Assembly (NCBI RefSeq): GCF_023555415.1
Contig: NZ_JAKRYL010000001.1
Coordinates: forward strand, 124,001 to 188,000
Length of the DNA stretch: 64,000 bases
Direction of reading: 5' to 3'
DNA from: Halalkalibacter alkaliphilus
GTDB lineage: Bacteria > Bacillota > Bacilli > Bacillales > Bacillaceae_D
The notes beneath the pieces are model-generated. The model was given only the letters and a program-made list of their open reading frames with translations, ran no database searches and was not told the DNA's origin. Positions 37,991 through 47,206 of the stretch are shown here, one piece after another (within the stretch, counting starts at the first letter, position 1; every line of letters begins with the position of its first letter). Both the position numbers and the translations under genes were made by a program.

Positions 37991-37996
37991 ATTATA
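37991..37996 (-). promoter_or_regulatory. -10 element of the mph leader promoter
   Basis: Minus-strand TATAAT lies about 50 nt upstream of the leader ORF, with a weak TTTTGA 17 nt before it. Transcription from here gives a leader of roughly 430 nt before mph. Confidence 0.6.
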
Positions 37997-38105
37997 TATC
38001 AAGAATAAAATGCTCAAAATCCTTATCAAAAAAGGATCTAATACATTTTTAGGATATTTTTGGAATAAGGAAAAGATTTGCTGAAACATACAATCCTCTA
38101 ATTTT

Positions 38106-38477
38106 CTATTCCCGCCAAAAATTCGTATATTCTGCTTTATCCTTAATATTAAATTTAATCATTTTCTCAAGCAATTCGTAGTTCACCGGCTCCTTCCACG
38201 GAATTCGAAACAATCCTTTGGTAGCGCTGTAGCCTGCTTGTGCAATCTCATCAGCAAAGTGCGCCATTCCTACTTCTTCGGGTGAAACGCTCATATGATG
38301 CTTCGCTGTGGAAAAGCCGATAATATATGTGCCGTGATCGGAAAACATAGGAGTATTCCACTTGATTTGTGGTTCCAAATGTGGGAATTCATTAGCAACC
38401 CACGTCAAAATTTCCTCTGTTCGGTCACGATGGTCAGGGTTATCGATACCTGCTAAATATTTTTCAAATACTTCCAT
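38106..38477 (-). CDS. DUF1801 / YdhG-like protein
   Basis: A 123-residue protein of the DUF1801 family ([75 protein letters not shown]). The fold is frataxin-like in B. subtilis Fra/YdhG, where a role in iron delivery has been proposed. The role in this organism is an inference from the family. It is single, with a good ribosome site (AAGGAGGG). Confidence 0.82.
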   Translation of the reverse strand: MEVFEKYLAGIDNPDHRDRTEEILTWVANEFPHLEPQIKWNTPMFSDHGTYIIGFSTAKHHMSVSPEEVGMAHFADEIAQAGYSATKGLFRIPWKEPVNYELLEKMIKFNIKDKAEYTNFWRE

Positions 38478-38692
38478 ATGTGTTCCCTCCTTAAAAAATT
38501 TCCACGTTCCGCTATCGATTCACGTAGCGAAACAAACTAAGTAGTAGTATTACTACAATTGTAGTTGATTTTCTGCTATATCGGCTTAATAAGAACTTCC
38601 CAAGCCTTAACTGGAGTTACTTGATTATGATTTCATCTTTAACATAGTCTATTAGCCATCCCTAAACTTCAGTGTTTCTTCGTTTTTAATTG

Positions 38693-39043
38693 TTATGTCC
38701 GTAAAATCTTCTCCATCGCTTTTCCTTTTGCTAACTCATCGATCAGCTTATCCAAATAGCGAATTTCCTGCATAGTTGGTTCTTCGATGTCTTCCACTCG
38801 GACACCGCAGACCACACCTTTGATCAAAGCACGCGCAGGATTCAGTTTGGGAGCTTCCGCAAAGAAAGTCTCAAAGTCTGTCTGTTTTTCCAGGTGCGCT
38901 TCTAACTCTTCCTGGCTATACCCTGTCAACCAACGGATGATTTCATCGACTTCTGTTTTCGTACGTCCTTTTTTCTCCGCCTTTGTAACGTAATGGGGAT
39001 AGACTCTTGCGACACTCATTGTATAAATCTGATGTTTGGTCAT
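38693..39043 (-). CDS. DUF2200 family protein
   Basis: A 116-residue soluble protein matching the DUF2200 family by its conserved start ([20 protein letters not shown]), the [15 protein letters not shown] segment, and the end ([34 protein letters not shown]). The function is unknown. It lies 215 bp upstream of the DUF1801 gene in the same direction, with an AT-rich gap between. Confidence 0.82.
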   Translation of the reverse strand: MTKHQIYTMSVARVYPHYVTKAEKKGRTKTEVDEIIRWLTGYSQEELEAHLEKQTDFETFFAEAPKLNPARALIKGVVCGVRVEDIEEPTMQEIRYLDKLIDELAKGKAMEKILRT

Positions 39044-39249
39044 GATACATCCTCCCTTATATGAATGGTTCTTTTTTAGAGATCACTTAATACTGTTGAA
39101 TATAAACATTGATTCTACTAAATCTGAGAATTCTAAACTAATTAGTCCAGTACCGCTCCCATAGTCTATATTTACTATTTCGTTATGCTTGTCTTACTAC
39201 TGTTTAAGTACTTTTTTCATATACATACAAAAAGGTAGCTCCTAATCAA

Positions 39250-39660
39250 TTACAAATATCTCTCCATTATAACGTAGGATTTCCCGTCTTTTATAAAGTT
39301 GGATTTGCTCTCTTGTAAACCAAACTTCCTATAAAAATCAACCTTATTTATTCTGGCATTACACCAAATTCTCTTGACGCCACGGATCTTCGCTTCCTTC
39401 AATACAAAATCTAACAAGGCACTTCCATACCCTTTCCCTTGTTCTTGTTGTAGAGTTGCAAACTTTCTAAATTGGGCTTCTTCATTATTTATAAAAAGTG
39501 AAACGACAGAAATCAATTTGTTTTCCCTAATAAGACCAAAATGAAAACCTAAATCATCATCTTCTAATTTTATATAATCAAAAGGTTTATCTGACCACAT
39601 AACTTGATGCCTTAATTCCCACACTTGTTGCTTATCAACTTTTCTAATCGTGGTTTCCAT
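39250..39660 (-). CDS. GNAT acetyltransferase
   Basis: A 136-residue GNAT enzyme (METTIRKVDKQQVWELRHQV, GLIRENKLISVVSLFINNEE, QFRKFATLQQEQGKGYGSAL with the acetyl-CoA loop, IWCNARINKVDFYRKFGLQE). The start is ATG 39660 behind AGGAGGGG. The open frame extends 50 codons further, but that part is the wreck of a maltose acetyltransferase gene and not part of this protein. Confidence 0.83.
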   Translation of the reverse strand: METTIRKVDKQQVWELRHQVMWSDKPFDYIKLEDDDLGFHFGLIRENKLISVVSLFINNEEAQFRKFATLQQEQGKGYGSALLDFVLKEAKIRGVKRIWCNARINKVDFYRKFGLQESKSNFIKDGKSYVIMERYL

Positions 39661-39663
39661 ATT

Positions 39664-39755
39664 CCCCTCCTGTCTTCTTTTTCTATCTATTAATAATTCT
39701 GGCACAACGGATTGTATATTTCTCCAGCTAACATCTTTTCTTTCACTGTTCTCAT
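39664..39755 (-). pseudogene. N-terminal relic of a maltose O-acetyltransferase
   Basis: From ATG 39755 the frame reads MRTVKEKMLAGEIYNP, nearly the N-terminus of the intact Maa at 30719 ([16 protein letters not shown]). It then stops; the other frame continues VVPELLIDRKRRQEG, as expected after a frameshift. The relic ends exactly at the ribosome site of the GNAT gene, so a deletion or recombination joined the two. Confidence 0.65.
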
Positions 39756-39949
39756 TTTTTAATGGTTTAATAATATCATTTTTAACAATTAAATGCTTAC
39801 TTCTTTTCAAACACCCTCTACTACCTTATTTCTGGAATTTAGCCCCGTTACCTGAATTACGACGATAATTTCTTTCGTTGCTTGGTATAGAAAAGGGCAA
39901 AAGGGACATGGTGGTAATAATATGAATTAGATAGAAAGAAGGGGAAGTT

Positions 39950-40672
39950 GTGGAGGTTTGGAATGGTTCAGAGGATTTGCCTATATACGGATTTATTATA
40001 CGAGCTACTATCATATATGTTTACATTTTTATGGTAGTGAAAATCCTAGGTCAACGCTCGATGGTTTCATTTCATCCCATTGATTTTATTTTTGCAGTTA
40101 TTATAGGGGATGTGGTTGGTGAACCTTTATCAAGTGGAGATATTGCGCTCGGCGGTCCCTTGGCTGCTGCTTCATTTATTGCTGGGTTACACCTTACCCT
40201 ATCTTACTTAGCTCTTAAGAACGCCAGGATAAGGCGTATCGTAGAGGCGGAACCAATTATTATCATTAATAAAGGACACATCTTGGTAGATGAAATGCGT
40301 AAAGCGAAAATTACGGTTGAATCACTTATGATGGATTTAAGACTAAACCAAGCGAGCGATTTAACGGAGATTGATTATGCCATTTTAGAACCTAATGGAC
40401 AGATTAGCGTTATAAAAAAATCCAAATATGACTCATTAACACCTAACGACATGATGAAAGTTCCCCCTGAGAAAGGATATCCTTCTGTACTTATCTTAGA
40501 AGGGAAGATCAACTATGCAAATTTAGAAAAGTTAGGCCTTACTACTGCCTGGCTACAGGAGCAAGCTGAAAGCCACGGATTTGAAAGTATTAAAGAAATA
40601 TTCTTATTAACTATGGATGATAGAAGTAAACGAATATTTGTAAGTGGCCAAACTATGAGAGATATTGTTTAA
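39950..40672 (+). CDS. DUF421 membrane protein, YetF-like
   Basis: A 240-residue protein with three N-terminal membrane helices (FIIRATIIYVYIFMVVKILG, QRSMVSFHPIDFIFAVIIGD, GGPLAAASFIAGLHLTLSYL) and a cytosolic YetF-type domain (AEPIIIINKGHILVDEMRKA, DLRLNQASDLTEIDYAILEP, NGQISVIKKSKYDSLTPNDM). B. subtilis relatives (YdfR, YetF, YrbG) are induced in spores or stress. The start is GTG 39950 after AAGGGGAAG. Confidence 0.85.
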   Translation: MEVWNGSEDLPIYGFIIRATIIYVYIFMVVKILGQRSMVSFHPIDFIFAVIIGDVVGEPLSSGDIALGGPLAAASFIAGLHLTLSYLALKNARIRRIVEAEPIIIINKGHILVDEMRKAKITVESLMMDLRLNQASDLTEIDYAILEPNGQISVIKKSKYDSLTPNDMMKVPPEKGYPSVLILEGKINYANLEKLGLTTAWLQEQAESHGFESIKEIFLLTMDDRSKRIFVSGQTMRDIV

Positions 40673-40801
40673 AAAAATGTAAAGAAGACCGCGCATCTCA
40701 AACAAATTAATGCGACTTCTCAAGCAAGAAAACAACTCTGTTTGTAAGCTTTGTTTTGTGTTTCTCAGTGTCCGTGAATCTTTGAATAACAGTTAAGAAT
40801 T

Positions 40802-40838
40802 AGCAACCGAAATATCAATTTATCTTCGGTTGCTTTTA
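40802..40838 (+). terminator. terminator after the DUF421 gene
   Basis: Perfect 10-bp stem AGCAACCGAA / TTCGGTTGCT followed by TTTATTTATTT. Confidence 0.8.
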
Positions 40839-41058
40839 TTTATTTGATTTTACTTAGTTTAATACCCTTGTTTCTACGGTTTATTGATTTCAATCTCATT
40901 TCAGCATAGAAATTATCTATCTTCTATATTGGTAAGAACACTTATAAGGCAATAAGATATATCATATTAGTAAATTTAATATTAAGTAAAACTTGCTTCT
41001 CAACCTGTTAAAAAAGCAACGAATATATATCGTTTTTATAGAATTCAGCTTTTACAAA

Positions 41059-41090
41059 AATAGAGCTTACCACTTGTAAGCCCTATTTTT
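41059..41090 (+). terminator. second hairpin in the 40.7-41.3 kb gap
   Basis: GCTTAC / GTAAGC core extended to AATAG/CTATT, loop CACTT, followed by TTTTTATG. It lies 224 bp before the next gene, so it may end a small transcript or act in a leader. No coding region is seen between 40673 and 41313. Confidence 0.6.
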
Positions 41091-41313
41091 TATGAGTTCA
41101 TTCGTGAGGATAGTGATGGCAGAAACCAGCCCCTAACCCGAAAATGGTTTTGCTATATTCACTTTCCTCACGAATTGACTTTATAGCAAAGTAGTTACTT
41201 TCAATTTTGTGTATCCATTTACAAACAATTAGCGAGTGATTCCAATTAGTTGGAATTACCATATAGTTTCTTACCAATTATGAAGCTTTTACTTTTTCGA
41301 AGGAGTGATTGCA

Positions 41314-42501
41314 ATGAAAAGGCTGGAACATGTTAGTTTGGGGACTCGATCAGTTTGGGCAGGAGAAAAAGACTACCTAGTACATGGAGCAACACAAGTA
41401 CCAGTTGTCCATAGCGTCTCATTCGGGTATGATGACATTGATCACTGGTTCCAAGTAGCCACCGGTAAAAAGCCTGGTCATATTTATGGAAGAAACACGA
41501 ATCCGACTGTTCAAGCTTTCGAAGACAAAGTGAAAAATTTAGAGAGCGCCCAAGCGGCCACTAGCTTTTCAACTGGCATGGCTGCAATTAGTAACTCTTT
41601 AGCTACAGTGCTATCACCAGGAGATCGTATTGTATCTATAAAAGACACGTATGGTGGAACGAATAAAATTTTCTCAGAATTCCTCCCAAAACTTAACATA
41701 GACGTTACCCTTTGCGAAACAGGAAATCACGAAACCCTTGAAGCTGAAGTGAAAAAAGGATGCAAAATTCTTTACTTAGAAACCCCTACAAATCCGACAG
41801 TGAAAATTACAGACATCGAACGAATGGTCAAAGTCGCTCATAAAGTTGGCGCCCTTGTATTTGTCGATAATACATTTGCTACCCCTATCCTTCAAAACCC
41901 TCTTGAATTCGGTGTTGACTTAGTCATTCATAGTGCGACTAAGTTCTTAGGAGGCCACGCTGATGCACTAGGCGGGGTAGTTTGCAGTAATGATAGGACG
42001 CTAATAGAAAGAATTTTTCATTACCGTGAAATCAATGGGGCTAGCCTTGATCCTATGGCTGCCTATTTACTATTGCGTGGAATGAAAACGCTACATTTAA
42101 GGGTTAAACAGCAATGTGAGAGTGCCGAGAAGATTGCACGCTTTTTACAAAAACACGAAAAGGTAGATAAGGTATTTTACCCTGGATTAGAAACCCATCC
42201 TAATCACGAGATAGCTAAGCAGCAAATGCGGGGGTTCGGTGGAATGTTAAGCTTTGCTGTTAAAGGAGAGTTAGATTCGGTTCGCAAATTTTTGCCTAAA
42301 TTAAAATTTGCCAATAAGGCCGCTAACCTTGGTGCAGTCGAAACAACAGTAGGTCCAGCTCGAACGACAAGTCATATTGAAAATACCCCCGAAGAGCGCG
42401 CTGCATTAGGAATACCAGAGGGACTTGTTCGCTATTCGGTAGGGATTGAGGAAGTCGATGATTTACTTGATGATTTAAAAGATGCTTTAAGCTTTATTTG
42501 A
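41314..42501 (+). CDS. cystathionine gamma-synthase / lyase family PLP enzyme
   Basis: A 395-residue Cys/Met-metabolism PLP enzyme. Seen are the N-terminal GATQVPVVHSVSFGYDD, GHIYGRNTNPTVQAFEDKVK, the substrate/PLP segment ATSFSTGMAAISNSLATVLS, ETPTNPTVKITD, FVDNTFATPILQNPLEFGVD and the PLP lysine in SATKFLGGHADALGG (about 210). It could perform gamma-synthase, gamma-lyase or sulfhydrylase chemistry; the family does not settle which. ATG 41314 follows AGGAGTG; an upstream GTG overlaps that site. No S-box riboswitch was seen upstream. Confidence 0.88.
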   Translation: MKRLEHVSLGTRSVWAGEKDYLVHGATQVPVVHSVSFGYDDIDHWFQVATGKKPGHIYGRNTNPTVQAFEDKVKNLESAQAATSFSTGMAAISNSLATVLSPGDRIVSIKDTYGGTNKIFSEFLPKLNIDVTLCETGNHETLEAEVKKGCKILYLETPTNPTVKITDIERMVKVAHKVGALVFVDNTFATPILQNPLEFGVDLVIHSATKFLGGHADALGGVVCSNDRTLIERIFHYREINGASLDPMAAYLLLRGMKTLHLRVKQQCESAEKIARFLQKHEKVDKVFYPGLETHPNHEIAKQQMRGFGGMLSFAVKGELDSVRKFLPKLKFANKAANLGAVETTVGPARTTSHIENTPEERAALGIPEGLVRYSVGIEEVDDLLDDLKDALSFI

Positions 42502-42589
42502 GAAAGAAAAACTAATTTTTTCAATAAATATTACAGATCAGGACATTCCTTATCTTTAAAACAATAACCTTCTTCTCTTCATTCGCATT

Positions 42590-42628
42590 CAGCCAATCAG
42601 GTTAGACCTAGTTGGCTGTTATTTTTTT
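42590..42628 (+). terminator. terminator of the PLP-enzyme gene
   Basis: CAGCCAA / TTGGCTG with an inner AGGT / ACCT stem, followed by TTATTTTTTTCG. Confidence 0.8.
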
Positions 42629-42696
42629 CGGTAAAGAAGGCAACTGCTCTTATTTCACAAACGCTCTCATTTCATCAAAGAACGAAAATACTTTTT

Positions 42697-43482
42697 CTAT
42701 CTTGTAATTTTCCTACAAACGTAAATCATTTGATAACTATCTTCTGTTAAAGGAGTTTCATTCCAATCTGCGTAAACATTGATTATTTCAAATCCATTAA
42801 CAGTTAAAATCCGTTCCATTTCTTTTGGAAATACATAACGTAAGCTTATACTGGTCCTTACTTCATTGATTACCTCTTCATCCATATTTTTAAATTTTCT
42901 AATTGTTGTATTATGCTGCACTTGATTTAAGGGGTCATAGCTACAAATCGTATAAACATCTACGTTATTTTGAGTTTCCGTATCTATATAAGTCTTCCAA
43001 TATTCCTCTTTACTCTGTTGAAATAATTCCTCCTTACTTGGAAATCTTGTACCGAAAATAAATATCCCGTTAGTTTCTAGATGCCTGTTAACTGACATTA
43101 ACAACCCATCTTGAGCATCATTTGTGAGGAAATGTTGAAACGAATTACCTACGGAATAGATGAACTTACTTTTTACATTCAAATCTAACTTAGAGCAGTC
43201 TTGTGTTATCCAATCTATTTGTAAATTTAGATTAGACGTTTTCTTTCTTGCTTCATTTAACATACCTTTATGAAGGTCCACACCTATTAGTTTGTATCCT
43301 TTCCTTGCTAAAGGTATAGTTGCTCTACCTGTACCACAAGCTAAATCAATAATTATTCCTTCTGTTCTTGATGCCCATTTTTCTAAAAAAGTAATATCCT
43401 CTAGATATATATTATTCTCCTTATCATATAAAATAGGGTCATTATATTCTTCAAAATTATCTAATGTCGTTTTATCAGTCAT
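42697..43482 (-). CDS. class I SAM-dependent methyltransferase
   Basis: A 261-residue methyltransferase with motif I IIIDLACGTGRATIPLARKG (about 43-62), motif II LIGVDLHKGMLNEARKK, and post-motifs IYSVGNSFQHFLTNDAQDGL and FIFGTRFPSKEEL. The substrate cannot be told. The gene is single, with AAGGAGGG before the ATG. Confidence 0.85.
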   Translation of the reverse strand: MTDKTTLDNFEEYNDPILYDKENNIYLEDITFLEKWASRTEGIIIDLACGTGRATIPLARKGYKLIGVDLHKGMLNEARKKTSNLNLQIDWITQDCSKLDLNVKSKFIYSVGNSFQHFLTNDAQDGLLMSVNRHLETNGIFIFGTRFPSKEELFQQSKEEYWKTYIDTETQNNVDVYTICSYDPLNQVQHNTTIRKFKNMDEEVINEVRTSISLRYVFPKEMERILTVNGFEIINVYADWNETPLTEDSYQMIYVCRKITR

Positions 43483-43629
43483 TAAAACCCTCCTTGAAGA
43501 AAATTAATTTGCATCCTAAAGACCCAGTCTTTACTAAAGAAAGTGCAATCCACTACTTATTCAAGGATTGCACTACATTGATGAAGAGAAGCTATTAATG
43601 CTGCTACTTTAAAACAACATGGAATAGAC

Positions 43630-43815
43630 TCATTCAATTCTTTTAAAAGTTTTAAGGATAGTTATAACACCTATAAACCCTGAAACTGCAAATACTATTG
43701 GAACAAATACTAGAGAAACATCAGTTGGAAATTCTACTAGTAAGCGATATACCCCAAAGAGACAAATAATCAGTGATCCAATTAACCCAATCTTCGCTTT
43801 TGTTTTTCTATTCAT
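43630..43815 (-). CDS. small two-helix membrane protein
   Basis: A 61-residue protein with two membrane segments (KIGLIGSLIICLFGVYRLLV and SLVFVPIVFAVSGFIGVITI). The start at ATG 43815 follows AAGGTGGTG; the same frame extends up into the next gene, but that part is not hydrophobic and overlaps it. It lies 97 bp downstream of the DUF4181 gene and probably shares its transcript. Confidence 0.65.
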   Translation of the reverse strand: MNRKTKAKIGLIGSLIICLFGVYRLLVEFPTDVSLVFVPIVFAVSGFIGVITILKTFKRIE

Positions 43816-43912
43816 TTTCAAGCACCACCTTGAAACAATTAAAATCTTTACTTCCATATTAATTAGTAACCCTTGCAAAGTGTTAAGTCGTTCCTGTAAG
43901 TGGATTACCATG

Positions 43913-44347
43913 TTATCCAACAAGCCCGAAGAAATTCGTCTTGTATATCAAAACGAATAATATCGTTGCAAACGCTAATTGACTTAGAGTTAATCGATAA
44001 GCATTTCTATTTTCTGCGTATTTCCATTCCATATATGCTTGAGTTGTTCCTGACAAAAATATAAAAATAAGTATGATAAACCATGTTTCAAAAAACCACA
44101 TACGATCCATGTAATCCCTTTGGATATTAAGGATGTACCCAATTATAATCATGACAATAACAAAAGTTCTGATCGACCAATCAATTTTTTTGTGTTTATT
44201 GTTAACGTGATGATATAAAAAAAGACTTTCTCTCTTTACTTTTAACCACCTTCTCATAATTACATCAAATGATACGATCAATACTACAACAACCGTTAAT
44301 AACAGTACTAAATTCAGCCAAAAATTCGGTTCTAAGCCATAATACAC
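43913..44347 (-). CDS. DUF4181 membrane protein
   Basis: A 144-residue protein with four membrane helices and the DUF4181 hallmark C-terminus EWKYAENRNAYRLTLSQLAF. The second half of the first loop (RRWLKVKRESLFLYHHVNNK) is basic. The family is restricted to Bacillales and of unknown function. It is preceded by GAGAGGTGGGATG. Confidence 0.8.
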   Translation of the reverse strand: MYYGLEPNFWLNLVLLLTVVVVLIVSFDVIMRRWLKVKRESLFLYHHVNNKHKKIDWSIRTFVIVMIIIGYILNIQRDYMDRMWFFETWFIILIFIFLSGTTQAYMEWKYAENRNAYRLTLSQLAFATILFVLIYKTNFFGLVG

Positions 44348-44558
44348 AACATCCCACCTCTCAGTAAATGGCCATTGGGTGCCTTCCCACCCTATTTTTT
44401 TATCTTATATATACGCTTTTAGAAGAAGCAGGTTTCACTTATATCACTTTTTCAACATCAGATTATGTTAAAATAACAACCCTACATATTTGTGCACGAA
44501 AGATCGGGTTGCTAGATGGATATTTTGTTACTCTTTTTGTGAAAGGGAGGTCTTCCGT

Positions 44559-45404
44559 ATGGATTCGCTAGAAAACTTGAATAGAGCCATTGACTACATC
44601 GAAGCACATTTGAAAGAGAAGATTAACTTTGAAGTAGTGGCGAGGTTAGCACAATGTTCTGAATACCATTTCAAACGAATGTTTTCATTTCTTGCCGGCG
44701 TGACACTTTCGGAATACATTCGACGAAGACGTCTTACACTTGCAGCATTTGATTTGAAAGACCGGGACATGAAAGTGATTGATGTGGCAATCACATATGG
44801 CTACCATTCACCCGATTCCTTTGCAAGGGCATTTCACAACCTTCATGGAGTCACTCCATCAGAAGCTAGGGCGAATGGACATTCACTAAAAGCTTATCCC
44901 CGCATGACCTTCCAATTAACCATAAAGGGAGGAACCGAAATGAATTATCGTTTGGAAGAAATGGGTGCATTTAAAATTGTAGGAGTAAAAAACAGGATCA
45001 AATTAGTTGCGGGTGGAACGAACCCTGAGATTGATGAGATGTGGGAAACCATAAGTGCACACACAATCAATGAGATTGAACAAATCTCCAATATCGAACC
45101 ACATGGTTTGCTTAATGTTTGCGCAAATTTTTCAGATGACCAAACAAACGAGGGCGAACTGGATTATTATATTGCCGCTGCAACTACAAAGGAATCTCCC
45201 CTTCATTTTGCCGAACTACACATTCCTGCTCTCTCATGGGCTGTATTCGAGATAGAAGGAGATTGGGACCGAGTCCAAGATATGTGGGGACGAATATATT
45301 CAGAGTGGTTCCCTTCCTCTGGGTATGAGCATGCAGAAGCTCCTGAAATACTAGCAAGCAAAGAGGAGAAGAGTGAAATTTGGATACCAGTGGTTAAGAA
45401 GTAA
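44559..45404 (+). CDS. AraC-family regulator with C-terminal GyrI-like effector domain
   Basis: A 281-residue protein: AraC HTH at about 1-110 ([60 protein letters not shown]) and a GyrI-like/AraC effector-binding domain from about 125 ([20 protein letters not shown] ... [20 protein letters not shown] ... [20 protein letters not shown]). Such proteins (Rob/BmrR-type sensors) respond to small hydrophobic molecules. ATG 44559 follows GGGAGG; earlier in-frame codons are rejected. Confidence 0.88.
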   Translation: MDSLENLNRAIDYIEAHLKEKINFEVVARLAQCSEYHFKRMFSFLAGVTLSEYIRRRRLTLAAFDLKDRDMKVIDVAITYGYHSPDSFARAFHNLHGVTPSEARANGHSLKAYPRMTFQLTIKGGTEMNYRLEEMGAFKIVGVKNRIKLVAGGTNPEIDEMWETISAHTINEIEQISNIEPHGLLNVCANFSDDQTNEGELDYYIAAATTKESPLHFAELHIPALSWAVFEIEGDWDRVQDMWGRIYSEWFPSSGYEHAEAPEILASKEEKSEIWIPVVKK

Positions 45405-45412
45405 CAATGCTA

Positions 45413-45443
45413 AGCCTAGTTCCAATGGAATTAGGCTTGTTTT
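45413..45443 (+). terminator. terminator of the AraC/GyrI gene
   Basis: AAGCCTA-g-TTCC pairs with GGAA-t-TAGGCTT, followed by GTTTTATT. Confidence 0.7.
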
Positions 45444-45498
45444 ATTGGTAATTGTTTAAAAGGGCAAAACAATCCCACCTTCTTTAGAAAAAGGAAAG

Positions 45499-46212
45499 TT
45501 AGCCTCTTGTAAGCTCCCATATCTCTTTTAATACAGGCATTTCTTCAAATTCACTCTCAGTTACTAACTCCCACTGGATTCCTGCTGGCTTCCTATAAGG
45601 GGAGTTAGTTTTAATTAATTCACTTTCAGTTGCTATCCTGTCAACTGTTAGATCAAACGGATCCCTTGGTATATCAATATCTGTTAATTGTGCACTATGG
45701 ACAGTTCCTATAACTGGAACATCCGGATTCCCAAGTTCTCGCATAATGGCATATTCCCTATCTGCATATCCTTCACCTTTACCAATTCTTCTACCGTCTT
45801 TATGTAGCGCGACAGAGCCAACGAAAAATAGATCTATTTTTGGAACTTCAGTAAGCACAATTTCTCTTCCGTATGATTTCATGTGGGAAAGACTAGCTGC
45901 CTTTCTTTCTTCACCAGCAGGAACCCATTCTGGCTTGATCATAATAAAGCCAGCTTTTAGCCTTGGTGTAGGCACGAGTAGGACCTTTCCGTCTTTTAAA
46001 ATTTGTGCTCTGTTTGGAAGTTGAGGAGCATCTGGGTTAACCTTAATTACTTTTGCTTTTTCATATTCAGGCATAGTTATTACAAAATTCGCCGCCTTTT
46101 CTGCACCTTTGAAATTCGGAATACGGTTTTGTAATGGAAAGGGAAACCTCCCTAATTTGTTTCCTGTTAAATATTCCCATTTCAACTCACGAATTTCTTG
46201 CTTAGTTACCAT
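45499..46212 (-). CDS. 5-formyltetrahydrofolate cyclo-ligase family protein
   Basis: A 237-residue protein of the 5-FCL/MTHFS-like group (KVIKVNPDAPQLPNRAQILK, KVLLVPTPRLKAGFIMIKPE, the conserved GRRIGKGEGYADREYAIMRE loop, and VIGTVHSAQLTDIDIPRDPF). True cyclo-ligases convert 5-formyl-THF to methenyl-THF; this subgroup is longer and may have another substrate. I start at ATG 46212; a GTG three codons upstream carries part of the ribosome site. Confidence 0.78.
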   Translation of the reverse strand: MVTKQEIRELKWEYLTGNKLGRFPFPLQNRIPNFKGAEKAANFVITMPEYEKAKVIKVNPDAPQLPNRAQILKDGKVLLVPTPRLKAGFIMIKPEWVPAGEERKAASLSHMKSYGREIVLTEVPKIDLFFVGSVALHKDGRRIGKGEGYADREYAIMRELGNPDVPVIGTVHSAQLTDIDIPRDPFDLTVDRIATESELIKTNSPYRKPAGIQWELVTESEFEEMPVLKEIWELTRG

Positions 46213-46310
46213 TAAATACACCTACTATTAAGTATAATTTATAAAAATAAAACTCAAGCCACGAAGTTTAAACGAAACACGATTGCTGGAATTAGGATGA
46301 TTTTAAAAAT

Positions 46311-46345
46311 AAAGCTAGCCGTCAAACATTTATACGGCTAGCTTT
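46311..46345 (-). terminator. terminator of the 52-residue gene
   Basis: AAAGCTAGCCG pairs with CGGCTAGCTTT over a 13-nt loop; followed on the minus strand by ATTTTTAAA. Confidence 0.75.
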
Positions 46346-46369
46346 TACTATATATGATCACTTGTTCCA

Positions 46370-46528
46370 TTAACAAGTTGTGCAATACTTACGCTCAAAT
46401 GAATAAGACAGTGCATCTTCAATTGTAGCAAAGCACATCTCTACTACTTTCTTCCCTTTTAATTCAGATACAAGGCAAAAGTGCTCGTCCATTTTCTCAA
46501 TTACCATCGAATTATTTACTTTATACAT
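46370..46528 (-). CDS. small protein with C-terminal CTTC motif
   Basis: A 52-residue gene too short for routine ORF cut-offs: MYKVNNSMVIEKMDEHFCLV through EDALSYSFERKYCTTC. It has a strong GGAGG seven bases before the ATG and its own terminator (46311-46345), which supports expression. The ending C-x-x-C plus two inner Cys may bind metal or form disulfides. Family unknown. Confidence 0.7.
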   Translation of the reverse strand: MYKVNNSMVIEKMDEHFCLVSELKGKKVVEMCFATIEDALSYSFERKYCTTC

Positions 46529-46827
46529 GATTATTCCTCCTTGCTACTTCTTATGAATGCCAACTTTTTTCTTAGTTTATCACCAACAAAATCTAAAATC
46601 AATACTTATTAATAATTAATATCAAGAAGTATTTTGTTTTGTTTTAGATTTATTCGCCTCTCTATAGATAATCGAAATGATTCCATCATTAAAAATGGAT
46701 AAAATTCCTAGTTGAATTTTTTTATTTTTTTTCAATATCCCTATTGATATTTTGATTAGATGTTGCTACGCTAGAGAAGCATTATTTGGAGAGCTAAATT
46801 TTACTGAAATCAGGTCTTTCCAAGCAG

Positions 46828-46990
46828 ATAATTTTGACCACTTACAAACGGTAAGTTAAAGCCATACGGACAGCTGGTCAAAGCCGACTGGCAACTTAGT
46901 TGCCTTATTGATTGAGTTAAAAGCTCAAATTTTATAAGTTGGTTACTTTACAACCAGTGCATTTTGCACATCAACTTGTGAAACGGTCAA
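46828..46990 (+). ncRNA. candidate structured RNA upstream of the spermidine operon
   Basis: Several nested pairings fall in one 160-nt stretch. An outer stem TTTGACCA (46834-46841) / TGGTCAAA (46876-46883) encloses CTTAC-AAACG-GTAAG. Next comes GGCAAC-TTA-GTTGCC, then TTGAG...CTCAA. A three-way junction AAGTTG...CAACTT follows, holding GGTT...AACC and GTGC-ATTTT-GCAC. No protein-coding sense was found on either strand. It precedes the terminator at 47165-47206 and the operon at 47324, so it could be a riboswitch-like leader or a small RNA. I could not match it to a known class; orientation is inferred. Confidence 0.45.
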
Positions 46991-47164
46991 TAAGAGTGCT
47001 AAAAAGTAATTATTTGCTATATAGACTCTGATCCAATTAAGATATTTGAAATATTAAAGAGCTTTCTATCATAATGTTCTTAGACTTTTATGGTAGCAGA
47101 CGTATACATATGACGTTTGTCAGGAATTACTATGCTTTTTAATATTTATGACTAATAATATCTT

Positions 47165-47206
47165 AGCAAGTGTTGTGCGCAATCATGCGTTTGGCACTTG
47201 CTTTTT
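47165..47206 (+). terminator. terminator in the leader of the carboxyspermidine operon
   Basis: AGCAAGTG pairs with CACTTGCT over a 22-nt loop that holds an inner CGC/GCG pairing, followed by TTTTG. It lies 118 nt ahead of 47324. A further hairpin TATACCCA / TTGGGTATA (47232-47255) follows. It could end a small RNA from 46.8 kb or attenuate the operon. Confidence 0.7.

Noticed and set aside
39661-39810. N-terminal extension of the GNAT protein
   Set aside because: The sequence is the relic of a maltose acetyltransferase; AGGAGGGG right before ATG 39660 decides the start.
46834-46905. c-di-GMP-I (GEMM) riboswitch
   Set aside because: AAAGCC and the GGCAAC-TTA-GTTGCC hairpin resemble the 3' half of GEMM, but the GGGCAAACC and tetraloop hairpin elements are absent, so I do not call it.
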